This document shows positions 18,267 through 27,154 of a DNA stretch of 64,000 nucleotides, one piece after another. Made by a program: the position numbers and the translations under genes. The notes below the pieces were generated by a model. It was not told the origin of the DNA, did not search any database, and saw only the letters and a program-made list of their open reading frames with translations. Position 1 is the stretch's first letter. Every line of letters starts with the position of its first letter. Source of the DNA: Microbacterium sp. Gd 4-13 (GTDB lineage Bacteria; Actinomycetota; Actinomycetes; Actinomycetales; Microbacteriaceae); NCBI RefSeq assembly GCF_003095395.1, contig NZ_QEIJ01000002.1, forward strand, positions 310,001 to 374,000. Reading direction: 5' to 3'.

Positions 18267-19253
18267 CGGCGCGCCCTCGGTCGTCGCCCCGGCCGCGCGC
18301 CGACGGTGGACGAGCATCACGGCGGCTACGACGAGCCCGGCGACGACCACGAGGAGCGCGACGAGGCTCCACGGCACGGCGGGCGCGGAGAAATCCGTCA
18401 CGACGGATGCGAGCTGCCCCGCCCCGAGCCCGACGCCCTCGGGGTCGATGACGACCGCCCCCGATACCCACCCGAGGGCCGAGACGGGGAGGGTGCGGCG
18501 CACCTCGATCGTCGAGCCCGGGATGACCTCGTCGAGCTGCTCCGCGGGCGTGCGGCTCGCGAACAGTCCCACGGGGCCCGCGGCCTCGATCGCGCCGACG
18601 CCCGTCAGGCGGGTGTTGCCGGTGTTGCGGAGGGCGTAGTCGACCGTCAGCGTTCCGGCCTCGAAGGGGTTCCACGACGGGGTGTACGCGGCGCGCACGT
18701 TCTCGACCTGGGCGGCGGGCAGCAGGGCGCCGGCCACGCGGACGTTGATGCGGGTGCCCAGGCGGCGTTCCACCGACAGGATGGCCGAGGCGTCGGCGCC
18801 CGCGAGCGACGTCACGAGGCCCGCGGCGTGGTCGCCCGGCTGCGCGCCGTCGGGCACGGTGAGGGTGAAGGGGATCTCGGCCTGGGCGCCCGGTTCGAGC
18901 ACGATCTCGGAGGTCGTCACGCTCACCCAGAGGCCGGCGTCATCGGAGTCGGACGCCTCGGCGACGAGGTCGATGTCGCCCCCGGCCGTGGTGAAGGCGT
19001 CGGCGGCGTAGACGTCGAGGGGCAGGGCGACGGTACCCGTGTTGACGACGACCATGGCGTCACTGACGGTGGCGCCCGGTTCGAGGTCGTAGCTGAAGCT
19101 GCCCCGCCCCGTCCCGTTTTCGCTGTCGACGGTCTTCACCGTCCACGCGACGCCGCCGCTGTCCGCCGCGATCGCGGGGGTGGCGAGTCCGAGGACGAGG
19201 AGGGCGGATGCGATCGCGGCGGCGAGCATCGTCGTGGAGCGCTGAGCGGGCAC
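18240..19253 (-). CDS. DUF916 (WxL-interacting) surface protein
   Basis: A 337-residue exported protein. The signal peptide (LALPAIAAD-like cleavage near residue 30) is followed by a DUF916-like Ig fold: [24 protein letters not shown]-type strand [33 protein letters not shown] and [14 protein letters not shown] second beta domain precedes a C-terminal membrane helix and basic tail (about residues 293-320). In Firmicutes, DUF916/WxLIP proteins bind WxL-domain proteins and peptidoglycan. The preceding gene ends in a WxL-like domain, so the pair probably forms a surface complex. The start is a GTG with only a weak ribosome site. Confidence 0.8.
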   Translation of the reverse strand: MPAQRSTTMLAAAIASALLVLGLATPAIAADSGGVAWTVKTVDSENGTGRGSFSYDLEPGATVSDAMVVVNTGTVALPLDVYAADAFTTAGGDIDLVAEASDSDDAGLWVSVTTSEIVLEPGAQAEIPFTLTVPDGAQPGDHAAGLVTSLAGADASAILSVERRLGTRINVRVAGALLPAAQVENVRAAYTPSWNPFEAGTLTVDYALRNTGNTRLTGVGAIEAAGPVGLFASRTPAEQLDEVIPGSTIEVRRTLPVSALGWVSGAVVIDPEGVGLGAGQLASVVTDFSAPAVPWSLVALLVVVAGLVVAAVMLVHRRRAAGATTEGAPSGAQGKQG

Positions 19254-19290
19254 GGCGGGTCTTTCGGGTCAGGGGTCTGCGGGGGCGGAC

Positions 19291-19320
19291 GCGGGGCCCC
19301 GGCGGTGGCCGGGACCCCGC
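19291..19320 (-). terminator. Hairpin between the HtaA-WxL gene and the DUF916 gene
   Basis: The arms 19291-19303 and 19308-19320 pair over 13 positions with one C-A mismatch around a 4-nt loop, seven bases after the stop at 19327. It probably ends or lowers transcription into the DUF916 gene, which would set the ratio of the two surface proteins. Confidence 0.65.
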
Positions 19321-19326
19321 GCACGC

Positions 19327-21144
19327 TCACTCCGACAGGGCGGTGATGGTGATGGTGCTGGTGTACTGACCCGCCGGGGTCGTGCCGGGAAGCACGAGCG
19401 ACAGGTCGGCGCCGACCGTGGCGGTGACGGCCGCGGTCGACGATGCGAGGGCGCGCGAGGCCGCGAGCCCGGTGCCGCCGAGCTGGCCCGAGGTGACCGG
19501 TGCGCCCGCCGAGACGAGGCTGCCGCCGGCGACGATCTTCGGGGTCCAGCCGAGGAAGCCGGCCGTGAAGGTCTGCGCACCCGAGGTGAAGTCCGACGCC
19601 TGCCCGGCGATCGACCAGGTGTACGGCGACGTTCCGCCGGCGCGGGTGTCGGTCACGACGATGTCGGTGAGCGATCCGGAGGCGACGAAGTTCGTGCCCT
19701 CCTGCGCGGCGACGCCGAGGTTCGCGGGGCTCGAGCCCGCGAACGCCCAGCCGAACGAGCCGGTCGCCTCGTCGACCCACTCGGGGATCTCGACCACCAC
19801 GTCGTCGGCACCCGTGAAGGTGAGCGGCGTGAACGTCTCGAACGGGGCGTACACGGTGCCGCTGCCGCCGTAGGTGTAGATGCCGTAGTTGCCGGCGAGC
19901 AGGTCGTTCGCCTCCGAGGCCGAGACGGTGATCTGGGCGGAGAAGGATCCGTCGGCCTGCAGCGTGATCGCACCGGCGTTCGCGCCGCCGATCGTCGCCG
20001 CGCTCGCCTCGGGGACGGCCCACTTCTGCGTCAGCACCTTGCGCGCCGAGCTCGCCGCCCCCGCGGAGGGCTTCCACGCGTCGAGGAACTTGCCGAACAC
20101 GACGTAGGCGCCGCTGAACTGCCCGGCCAGCGGCGGGCGGGTGCCGTCGGTGGCGGTGCCGCTCGGCACGAAGCCGGACCCGGTGACCGTCAGGGTCTCA
20201 CCGGCGCGAGAGATGCCTTCCGTCTTCGAGACCGACACCGACGGTGCGGCCGGAGCGGCCGCGACGGAGTAGCTCACGCTGATCGGGCTGGCCGGCTTGG
20301 CGGCGTCTCGCGATCCGCCCGAGGAGTACCAGTAGCTCGACTGACCTGTGAGGTTCTGGAAGTCGACGTACGACTGCGGGAACGACCCCCAGTTCGCGCC
20401 GGTGCGCGCCTGAGCGGTGCCCGTCGTGGTGACCTCGACGCCCAGGTAGGCGGGCGTCGCCGTGAAGCCGGTGTCTGAGACCTGGCCGGCCGCGATGTCG
20501 GCGAGCACGATCTGCTGGTCGGCGATCGGCACCCACTGCGTCTGGTCCTCCATCGACGTGCCGTAGCCGCTGGCCGTTGCCGTCAGCTGACCGTTGCCGT
20601 CCGCGTCGAGCGAGAGCGTCGGGTCGGACGCGGTCCAGTACGTCAGGCCCCCGTAGAAGGCGACCGTGAAATCGCCGTCCCACGCGACCTGTACCGAGCC
20701 GTCGGAGGCGACCTGGCCCTGGCCGTCGGAGATGGTGACCTGGATCTTCGTCAGCGACGTCGTCGACGCCGCACTCACGGCGGTGCCGGAGGGGTTCTTG
20801 CACTTGTCGGCCCAGGCCACGGGCACCTGCGTGCCCGTGGCGTCGGGCTTGGTGACGGTGACGTTGCCCGCGGTGGTCTGGAAGAAGCCGTCGGCCTCGG
20901 TCCAGACGCGGGAGCTGCCGGTGTTGCCCGCCTTGCCGGCGCTGAGGAAGTTGCAGCCGCCGAAGAACGCGCCGCCTCCCGCTTCGCCGCTCAGCCCCCA
21001 GCTGAGGGTGGCGTTGGTCACCGCACCCGCGGTCGCCGCCTGCGCGGGCGCAGCGAAAGCCACCGCGCCGCCGAGGGCCAGCGCCGCGGCCGCGACGACG
21101 GCGGCCTCGCGGTTGAACCGCCGACGCATGGTCGAAGAATCCAC
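19327..21144 (-). CDS. Secreted HtaA-domain protein with Ig-like and WxL-like domains
   Basis: A 605-residue exported protein. GTG 21144 is chosen because AAAGGA lies six bases upstream. Domains in order: signal peptide (to about residue 37, APAQAA), an HtaA-type heme-binding domain (about 40-270: LSWGLSGEAGGGAFFGGCNF, FTVAFYGGLTYW, FPQSYVDFQNLTG), an Ig-like domain (about 285-440: VTGSGFVPSG, ending ETFTPLTF) and a C-terminal WxL-like domain (about 450-605: VVTDTRAG, PYTWSIAGQ, ending PAGQYTSTITIT). There is no membrane anchor of its own. The DUF916 protein encoded next is the likely anchor partner. HtaA domains bind heme in Corynebacterium. Its promoter has a DtxR box. Confidence 0.82.
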   Translation of the reverse strand: MDSSTMRRRFNREAAVVAAAALALGGAVAFAAPAQAATAGAVTNATLSWGLSGEAGGGAFFGGCNFLSAGKAGNTGSSRVWTEADGFFQTTAGNVTVTKPDATGTQVPVAWADKCKNPSGTAVSAASTTSLTKIQVTISDGQGQVASDGSVQVAWDGDFTVAFYGGLTYWTASDPTLSLDADGNGQLTATASGYGTSMEDQTQWVPIADQQIVLADIAAGQVSDTGFTATPAYLGVEVTTTGTAQARTGANWGSFPQSYVDFQNLTGQSSYWYSSGGSRDAAKPASPISVSYSVAAAPAAPSVSVSKTEGISRAGETLTVTGSGFVPSGTATDGTRPPLAGQFSGAYVVFGKFLDAWKPSAGAASSARKVLTQKWAVPEASAATIGGANAGAITLQADGSFSAQITVSASEANDLLAGNYGIYTYGGSGTVYAPFETFTPLTFTGADDVVVEIPEWVDEATGSFGWAFAGSSPANLGVAAQEGTNFVASGSLTDIVVTDTRAGGTSPYTWSIAGQASDFTSGAQTFTAGFLGWTPKIVAGGSLVSAGAPVTSGQLGGTGLAASRALASSTAAVTATVGADLSLVLPGTTPAGQYTSTITITALSE

Positions 21145-21226
21145 GTTCGTTCCTTTCGTGATGCCATCCCGTGCCGCGCGGCGATGTCGGGTGCCGGGCG
21201 TCATCCTGAGAAAAGGATGTGGGATA

Positions 21227-21245
21227 GTAGGTGAGGCTTACCTAA
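21227..21245. promoter_or_regulatory. DtxR/IdeR-type iron box 1
   Basis: GTAGGTGAGGCTTACCTAA matches 15 of 19 bases of the DtxR consensus (two TTAGGT-type half-sites). It overlaps a minus-strand -10 TACTAT (21224-21229) of the HtaA-WxL gene, so iron-loaded DtxR would shut that gene off. Confidence 0.85.
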
Positions 21246-21272
21246 CCACGACCGAGCTCACTCGGGCAACAT

Positions 21273-21291
21273 GGAAGTAAGCCTTACCTAA
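21273..21291. promoter_or_regulatory. DtxR/IdeR-type iron box 2
   Basis: GGAAGTAAGCCTTACCTAA matches 14 of 19 bases of the DtxR consensus and lies 35 bp before the hmuT start. Box 1 and box 2 centres are 46 bp apart, so each divergent promoter seems to have its own box. Confidence 0.82.
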
Positions 21292-21325
21292 CTTCGACCA
21301 CCTTCCGACCCGCCCGGGGGCCGTC

Positions 21326-22426
21326 ATGACCATCACCGAGAGACGTCGCTCGTTCTCCCTGTCCGCCGTGCTGCTCGTCGCGGCGCTGGCACTCGCCGGG
21401 TGCACCGGTGCCGCAGCCGGCCCCGGCGACGCGGCCCCCGCGACCCTGCCGCTCGCGGAGGCCTCGCCGATCGCCGACCCGTTGTCGTGGCAGGGACCGT
21501 CGACCGCGGTCGCCGCCCACAGCGCGTTGGATCCCGTGACCGACGGCGCGGCCGCACTGCCCGCGACCGTCGTCGATGCGCAGGGGACGACGGTCACCGT
21601 CACCGACACGTCGCGCATCCTCGCGCTCGACATCTACGGGTCTCTCTCGCGCATCGTCTTCGAGCTCGGACTGGGCGAGTCGGTCGTGGGGCGCGACGTG
21701 TCGAGTGCGTTCCCCGAGGCATCCGATCTGCCCCTCGTCACCGCGAACGGTCATGAGCTGAGCGCCGAGGCCATCCTCGACGCCGCCCCGACCGTCATCC
21801 TCACCGACACCAGCCTCGGTCCGTGGGACACGATCCTGCAGATGCGCGACGCGGGCATCGCGGTCGTCGTCGTCGACTCGCACCGTTCGATCGACACCGT
21901 CGGCGCACTGACCCAGCAGGTCGCCGACGCCCTCGGCGTGGCCGAGCGGGGGAAGACGCTCGCCGCACGCACCACGGCGGCCGTCGACGCGAAGGTCGCC
22001 GAGATCGCCGCCGTCGCCCCGGCAGACCCCTCGCAGCGGCTGCGCATGATGTTCCTCTACGTGCGGGGGCAGTCGGGCGTCTACTACCTCTTCGGCGAGG
22101 AGTCCGGCGCCGACACCCTCATCACGGCCCTGGGCGGCGTCGACATCGCCGGCGAGATCGGCTGGCAGGGGATGCGCCCGGTCACCGACGAGGCGCTCAT
22201 CGACGCCAACCCCGATCTCATCCTGATGATGACCGACGGGCTCGCCTCGGTCGGAGGCGTCGACGGGCTCGCCGAGCACCTCCCGGCCGTCGCCCAGACC
22301 GACGCCGGCCGCAACCGCCGCATCGTCGACATGGCCGACGCGACGATCCTGAGCTTCGGTCCGAACACCGCGCAGACCCTCGACGCGCTCGCCGTGGCGA
22401 TCTACGCGCCGGAGTCGGCGGGGTGA
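21326..22426 (+). CDS. hmuT: HmuT-like heme-binding lipoprotein
   Basis: The receptor of a heme ABC importer, 366 residues. The signal peptide ends in a lipobox (LAGC, Cys26). A linker of about 65 residues precedes the class III periplasmic-binding fold: TSRILALDIYGSLSRIVFELGLGESVVGRDVSS, then ILDAAPTVILTD, VVVVDSHRS, VYYLFGEESGADTLITALGG. In Corynebacterium HmuT a histidine and a tyrosine bind heme; several candidates are present but cannot be assigned without alignment. It is the first gene of the plus-strand heme operon behind DtxR box 2. The stop overlaps the hmuU start as GTGA. Confidence 0.9.
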   Translation: MTITERRRSFSLSAVLLVAALALAGCTGAAAGPGDAAPATLPLAEASPIADPLSWQGPSTAVAAHSALDPVTDGAAALPATVVDAQGTTVTVTDTSRILALDIYGSLSRIVFELGLGESVVGRDVSSAFPEASDLPLVTANGHELSAEAILDAAPTVILTDTSLGPWDTILQMRDAGIAVVVVDSHRSIDTVGALTQQVADALGVAERGKTLAARTTAAVDAKVAEIAAVAPADPSQRLRMMFLYVRGQSGVYYLFGEESGADTLITALGGVDIAGEIGWQGMRPVTDEALIDANPDLILMMTDGLASVGGVDGLAEHLPAVAQTDAGRNRRIVDMADATILSFGPNTAQTLDALAVAIYAPESAG

Positions 22427-23556
22427 GCGCCGCGACCCAGGCGGTCGCCGTCGCCGCCCCCGTCGCCGTCCCGAGTCGTCGGGATCGCCGTGCGGTCACG
22501 ATCACGACCTTCGTCGCGATGGGCGTGGCGCTCGTCGTGCTGACGGTCGTCTCGGCCGGCACCGGGCAGCTCTCGATCCCTGCCGCTGAGGTGCTCGGGT
22601 CGTTCGCCCGAGCGTGGAACGGATTCGTCTCCTCGGTCGGCGCGGGCTGGATGTCGCTGCCGAGCGGTGCGGTCATGACGCACGTGAACGGCGAGGCGAC
22701 CCTCTGGCTCGTCCGCCTTCCGCGCCTGCTCATGGCGGTGCTCGTCGGTGCCTCGCTCGCGACCGCCGGTGCCGTCATGCAGGGCGTGTTCCGCAATCCG
22801 CTCGCCGAGCCCGGGGTGATCGGCATCTCGTCGGGCGCGGCCGTCGGCGCATCTGCGGTGATCGTCTTCGGGCTGTCGTTCGCCGGGCCTCTGACCCTGC
22901 CGCTGTTCGCCTTCCTCGGCGGACTCGCCGCGACCATCGTCGTCTACACCTCGGCGCGCGCCGACGGGCGCACCGAGGTGGTCACGCTCGTCCTCACCGG
23001 CATCGCGGTCAACGCGATCGGGGGCGCGGCGATCGCCCTGTTCACCTACCTCGGGTCGACCCAGGAGCGCGAGCAGATCGTGTTCTGGCAGCTCGGGTCG
23101 CTCAACGGCACGCGGTGGCAGGACGTCACGATCGTCGCACCGCTGGTGGCCGTGGGCGTCGTCGTCTGCCTGCTGCTGTCGGCAGACCTCGACCTGCTCG
23201 CACTCGGCGAGCGGCAGGCAGAGCACCTCGGTGTGCGGGTGGAGCGGTTGCGCGTCGTCGCGATCGTCGTCATCGCGCTCCTCACCGGGGCCGCGGTGGC
23301 TTTCTGCGGCATCATCGGCTTCGTCGGACTGGTGGTGCCTCACCTGATGAGGATGCTGCTCGGCCCGGGCCATCGGCTTCTCCTTCCCGCCAGCGCACTG
23401 GGCGGAGCGGTGCTGCTCGTCGCCGCCGACCTCGTCGCGCGCACCGTCGTGCCGAACTCGGAGCTTCCTATCGGCATGATCACCGCCCTCATCGGCGGCC
23501 CCTTCTTCTTCTGGCTGCTCCGGCGCACGCGGCGCCGCTCCGGGGGGTGGGGGTGA
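22423..23556 (+). CDS. hmuU: HmuU-like heme ABC permease
   Basis: A FecCD/BtuC-family permease of 377 residues with about ten membrane helices. Family marks are WLVRLPRLLMAVLVGASLATAGAVMQGVFRNPLAEPGVIGISSGA and AFCGIIGFVGLVVPHLMRMLLGPGHRLLLPASALGGAVLLV. The N-terminal part contains an extra loop of about 20 residues after helix 1. The GTG at 22423 is taken because it overlaps the hmuT stop. Only one membrane gene is present, so the permease is a homodimer as in other BtuC systems. Confidence 0.92.
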   Translation: MSAATQAVAVAAPVAVPSRRDRRAVTITTFVAMGVALVVLTVVSAGTGQLSIPAAEVLGSFARAWNGFVSSVGAGWMSLPSGAVMTHVNGEATLWLVRLPRLLMAVLVGASLATAGAVMQGVFRNPLAEPGVIGISSGAAVGASAVIVFGLSFAGPLTLPLFAFLGGLAATIVVYTSARADGRTEVVTLVLTGIAVNAIGGAAIALFTYLGSTQEREQIVFWQLGSLNGTRWQDVTIVAPLVAVGVVVCLLLSADLDLLALGERQAEHLGVRVERLRVVAIVVIALLTGAAVAFCGIIGFVGLVVPHLMRMLLGPGHRLLLPASALGGAVLLVAADLVARTVVPNSELPIGMITALIGGPFFFWLLRRTRRRSGGWG

Positions 23557-24362
23557 TGGCCGCCGTGCTGCGTGCCCGCAACGTCGGCGTGTCGATCGGC
23601 GGCCGACGGCTGCTGGACGGCGTCGACCTCGACCTGCACCCCGGCGAGATGCTCGTGCTCGTCGGACCCAACGGGGCCGGGAAGTCCACGCTCCTGTCGG
23701 TGCTCGCCGGCGACCGCGTGCCCGACGACGGCGAGGTCGAACTCGACGGTCGGCGCCTCGAGCGCCACCGCGTCGAAGATCGTGCCCGTCGGCGGTCTGT
23801 GCTCACCCAGAGCAACGAGGTGTCGTTCCCCTTCCTCTCGGCCGAGGTGGTCGCCATGGGGAGGGCGCCGTGGCGTCGGCGGCCCGAGGCCGACCGCGAC
23901 GATGATGCCGTCCGCCTCGCGCTCGCCGCGAGCGAGGTCGAGTCGTTCGCGGCGCGTCCGGTGACCTCGCTCTCGGGCGGCGAGCGGGCGCGCGTCGCCT
24001 TCGCACGCTCGTTCGCACAGGAATGCGCGATCGCGCTGCTCGACGAGCCCACCGCGAGCCTCGACATCCGGCACCAGCACCGCGTGCTCTCCCACACCCG
24101 CGCCCGTGTCGCAGCCGGTGGCGCGGCGGTCGTGGTGCTGCACGACCTCGCGCTCGCGGCGGCCTACGCCGATCGCATCGCGCTGCTCGAGGCCGGGCGG
24201 CTCATCGCCGTGGGCGCCCCCCGGGAGGTGCTCGATCCCGACCTGCTCACGCGGGTGTACCGGCATCCCATCCACGTCGTCGACGGGCCCGGGGGTTCGC
24301 TCCTGGTGATCGCCGACCCGTCCGCCACCCCCTCCGACTCTTCCGAGGAGCGCATCGCATGA
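23556..24362 (+). CDS. hmuV: HmuV-like heme ABC ATPase
   Basis: The ATPase of the heme importer, 268 residues. Walker A is GPNGAGKS (residues 37-44), the Q-loop is in LTQSNEVSFPF, the signature LSGGERARVAFAR, Walker B ALLDEPTASLD and the switch histidine VVLHDL. The MGRAPW segment after the Q-loop is typical of heme ATPases (HmuV/HemV). ATG 23556 overlaps the hmuU stop by one base (TGATG); GTG 23553 is an alternative. The operon carries its own ATPase, unlike the two sugar importers in this window. Confidence 0.93.
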   Translation: MAAVLRARNVGVSIGGRRLLDGVDLDLHPGEMLVLVGPNGAGKSTLLSVLAGDRVPDDGEVELDGRRLERHRVEDRARRRSVLTQSNEVSFPFLSAEVVAMGRAPWRRRPEADRDDDAVRLALAASEVESFAARPVTSLSGGERARVAFARSFAQECAIALLDEPTASLDIRHQHRVLSHTRARVAAGGAAVVVLHDLALAAAYADRIALLEAGRLIAVGAPREVLDPDLLTRVYRHPIHVVDGPGGSLLVIADPSATPSDSSEERIA

Positions 24363-25522
24363 CCGCCAGCACCCACCGCCGAGTCCGACCGCTCGCCGCC
24401 CTCGCGATCGCCTCGGCGATCGCGACCTCGGCGATCGCGGCTGCGACGCCTGCCTGGGCGGCCGCGGGCGTGACGGTCACCGGTCCCGACGGCAGCGGCC
24501 TTCTGTCTGCCGAGTACGCGACGGAGGTGACGGTGAGCGGCACCGGCTTCCAGTCGATTCCGAAGGGCTTCGGCGGCGTCTACGTGCTGTTCGGCTGGGT
24601 CGATGACGCCGCCGGCGGGTCGTGGCGCCCGTCGCAGGGAGGCGAGGTCGGCAGCGACTACCGCTACGTCCCCGATGCGGAGTCGGCCGACAACGCCGGC
24701 TACCAGCGATTCCTCGCGTTCCCGGGCAGCCAGACCGAGTCCTCGGCCAACGGAGTGCTCGCCGCCGACGGGTCGTGGACCCTGTCGATGGTCGTGCCCG
24801 GCGCCATCTTCGAGAGCCAGGACCGCGACGGCCGGGTGTCGGAGGTCGACTGCCGCGAGGTCACCTGCGGAATCATCACGATCGGCGCGCACGGCGTGAA
24901 GAACGCCAACAACGAGACGTTCACGCCGGTGCGTTTCGGTGCGGCACCGGCGCCCGCCGCGGGCGGGGCGGATGCTGCGGCGGCAACTCCCGCGGCGGCT
25001 CCCGCAGGCTCCGTGCGGGTCGGACTCGCGTCGGGCTTCGTCGAGGCGGGCACCTCCATCGTCTTCACGGGTCAGGGGTTCACGCCCGGGGAGCAGGTGG
25101 TGGCCTCGCTCGACTCCGGACTCACCGCGGTCGGGCCGCTCACCGCCGGTTCGCTCGGCGAGGTCGCGGGGGCGCTCCCCGTGCCGTCCGACGCGCGCGA
25201 CGGCACCCACCTCGTGAGCCTGCGCGGCGCGGCATCCGGGGTCGTGGCCGAGGCCGAGGTCACCGTCACCGGCAGCAGCGCGACCGCGGGCCTCGTCTCC
25301 GCGGAGACGCCCGAGACGCCGCAGTGGGTGGTTGTCGTGCTGCTGTCGAGCATCGTGCTCGCCGTCGTCCTCATCGTCACGAGCGTGATCGCGGGGTTGC
25401 GTCGTCGTCACCGGCGCAAGAAGGCGCGGAAGGCGGATGCCGCGGTCGCGGCCGCAGCTGCGACGGCCGCAGCATCCGAACCCGTGGCCCCGTCCACGAC
25501 GGCGATGGAGGTCGTGCGATGA
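24359..25522 (+). CDS. Membrane-anchored Ig-like surface protein of the heme locus
   Basis: A 387-residue exported protein: signal peptide (to about AWAAA, residue 37), an Ig-like domain (GVTVTGPDGSGLL, VTVSGTGFQSIPKGFGGVYVLFGWVDD, ending NETFTPVRF), an Ala/Pro-rich linker, a second small beta domain (VRVGLASGFVEAGTSIVFTGQGFTPGEQV), a C-terminal membrane helix (about 322-350) and a basic, alanine-rich tail. Its first domain resembles the middle Ig-like domain of the 605-residue HtaA-WxL protein. It overlaps hmuV by ATGA, so it belongs to the uptake operon. A role in passing heme across the wall is inferred. Confidence 0.8.
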   Translation: MTASTHRRVRPLAALAIASAIATSAIAAATPAWAAAGVTVTGPDGSGLLSAEYATEVTVSGTGFQSIPKGFGGVYVLFGWVDDAAGGSWRPSQGGEVGSDYRYVPDAESADNAGYQRFLAFPGSQTESSANGVLAADGSWTLSMVVPGAIFESQDRDGRVSEVDCREVTCGIITIGAHGVKNANNETFTPVRFGAAPAPAAGGADAAAATPAAAPAGSVRVGLASGFVEAGTSIVFTGQGFTPGEQVVASLDSGLTAVGPLTAGSLGEVAGALPVPSDARDGTHLVSLRGAASGVVAEAEVTVTGSSATAGLVSAETPETPQWVVVVLLSSIVLAVVLIVTSVIAGLRRRHRRKKARKADAAVAAAAATAAASEPVAPSTTAMEVVR

Positions 25523-26757
25523 CCCGCCGTCTTCTGGCAGCCGTCGCCGCCCTCCTCGCCGCGGGCGCCCTCTCGCTCGGGGGCGTCGCCCCCGCGGTCG
25601 CGGCGCCGGATGAGATCACCGTCACCGTTCCCGAGTTCGTCGAGGTGCCGGTGAGCCCGGGCGGCGGCACGACGATCACGAACGCGCAGCTGCGCTGGGG
25701 CCTCAACACCGAGGCGGGGGCCGGTGCCTTCGCCGGCGGGTGCAACTTCCTCAGCGCGGGGCGCGCCGGCGACGCCGGCAGCGCTCGCGTCTGGGGCGCG
25801 GGCGACGGGCTGTATGCGGCCCGTGCCGGTTCGGTGCGCATCGAGAAGCCCACCGCCGCCGGCGAGTGGGTGCCGGCGTCGTTCGACACCCGGTGCCTCG
25901 ACCCGGAGGGTCGTGCGGTGACCACGTCGAGCGTGACCCGCGCCTCGGGGAACGCCGTGGTGATCGACGGCGGAACCGGCTCCGTCCGCGCCGACGGCGG
26001 CATGGATCTGCGCTGGCGCGGCTCGTTCACGGTCGTCTTCTACGGGGGCATGACCTACTGGTCGGTCACCGACCCGGTGCTCACGATCGACGCCTCCGGC
26101 GCGGGTCGCCTTGTGGGCACGGCCAGCGGGTGGGGCACGTCGATGGACGACACGACGAAGTGGGAGAAGCTCCCCGACCAGTCGATCGTGCTCGCCGAGG
26201 TGCGCGGCGTCGACTCCTCGGCAGGCGCCGGGTTCTCGGTGGTTCCGGAGTACCTGGGCGTCACCGTCACGGAGGGCCAGGCGCCCCGCACCGCGCAGAA
26301 CCAGGCGTACTGGGGATCGTTCCCGCAGAGCTTCGTCGACTACCAGAGCCGCACGGGCCAGCGCGCATACTGGCTGACCTCCGGCGGGGTGCGCGACCCC
26401 GCCAAGCCCGCGACCGCGCTCACCGTCAGCTACGACGCATCCGCCCCGGTCACCGCCCCCGCGGCGGGCGTCGGCGCCGGCGCGCAGGCTGCCGGCGCCA
26501 CGCCTTCCAACCCGGTGCGCAGGGCCCCGGCGATCGCGTCGCCCCTCGAGGTGCCGTCCGTCCCGTCATTGCCGATCGTCGCCACGGCCGCGCTGACGAC
26601 CGTGCCGTCGCCCCGCGGGCTCGTGCCCGACGCCGCGACCGCGATGTCGCCGGTCGTGGTGCCGCTGCTCGGCACGGCCGCGGCACTGGGGCTGTCGATC
26701 ATCGCCGTGCTCGGTCTCATGCAGCTGCTGCCCTGGCAGCGCAGGACGATCTCCTAG
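25519..26757 (+). CDS. Membrane-anchored HtaA-domain heme-binding protein
   Basis: A 412-residue exported protein: signal peptide (to APAVAAP, about residue 30), one HtaA domain (about 50-310: LRWGLNTEAGAGAFAGGCNFLSAG, FTVVFYGGMTYWS, GWGTSMDDTTKW, SFPQSFVDYQSRTGQRAYW), a Pro/Ala-rich stalk and a C-terminal membrane helix near residues 380-405 with the short tail PWQRRTIS. The HtaA domain is clearly related to that of the 605-residue protein at 19327-21144. It plays the part of corynebacterial HtaA/HtaB, binding heme at the surface for HmuT. It is the last gene of the operon (overlap ATGA with the previous gene). Confidence 0.85.
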   Translation: MTRRLLAAVAALLAAGALSLGGVAPAVAAPDEITVTVPEFVEVPVSPGGGTTITNAQLRWGLNTEAGAGAFAGGCNFLSAGRAGDAGSARVWGAGDGLYAARAGSVRIEKPTAAGEWVPASFDTRCLDPEGRAVTTSSVTRASGNAVVIDGGTGSVRADGGMDLRWRGSFTVVFYGGMTYWSVTDPVLTIDASGAGRLVGTASGWGTSMDDTTKWEKLPDQSIVLAEVRGVDSSAGAGFSVVPEYLGVTVTEGQAPRTAQNQAYWGSFPQSFVDYQSRTGQRAYWLTSGGVRDPAKPATALTVSYDASAPVTAPAAGVGAGAQAAGATPSNPVRRAPAIASPLEVPSVPSLPIVATAALTTVPSPRGLVPDAATAMSPVVVPLLGTAAALGLSIIAVLGLMQLLPWQRRTIS

Positions 26758-26809
26758 GCGTCGAGACACCGGCGGCGCCACGCGGGGCGCGCGGTGCGAC
26801 AATAGGGGT

Positions 26810-27154
26810 ATGGCCGCCCAGCCCGAGTACGCACCGCCTCCCTCCGTCACCGACGAGGTCGAGACGGTCACCGTGCGCCGGGCCCCGAAGTACAGCGTCT
26901 TCCTCGTTGCGGGCGCCGCGCTCGGCATCGTCATGGCGATGATCCTGACGCTGGCGTTCTCCCGCCCCGCCGAGACCAGTCAGTACACGGGAATCGAGTA
27001 CGCGCCCATGCAGGTGTTCGGCTTCATCGCCCTCATCTGCGTGCCCGCAGGGATCGCGATCGGCGGTGTCGTCGCGCTGATCTTCGACCGCACGGTCGGG
27101 CGACGAACGCGCGAGGTGGTCGTCGACCACGAGCGGGTGCAGCTGCCCGACTGA
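26810..27154 (+). CDS. Small two-helix membrane protein, function unknown
   Basis: A 114-residue protein. About 30 soluble residues precede two membrane helices (YSVFLVAGAALGIVMAMILTLAF and MQVFGFIALICVPAGIAIGGVVALIF, shown in part), then a basic C-terminus with TVGRRTREVVVDHERVQL. I do not assign a function. GACAAT (26798-26803) ends six bases before the ATG, so it is probably a leaderless transcript. It is convergent with the next gene; the two stops are adjacent. Confidence 0.72.
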   Translation: MAAQPEYAPPPSVTDEVETVTVRRAPKYSVFLVAGAALGIVMAMILTLAFSRPAETSQYTGIEYAPMQVFGFIALICVPAGIAIGGVVALIFDRTVGRRTREVVVDHERVQLPD

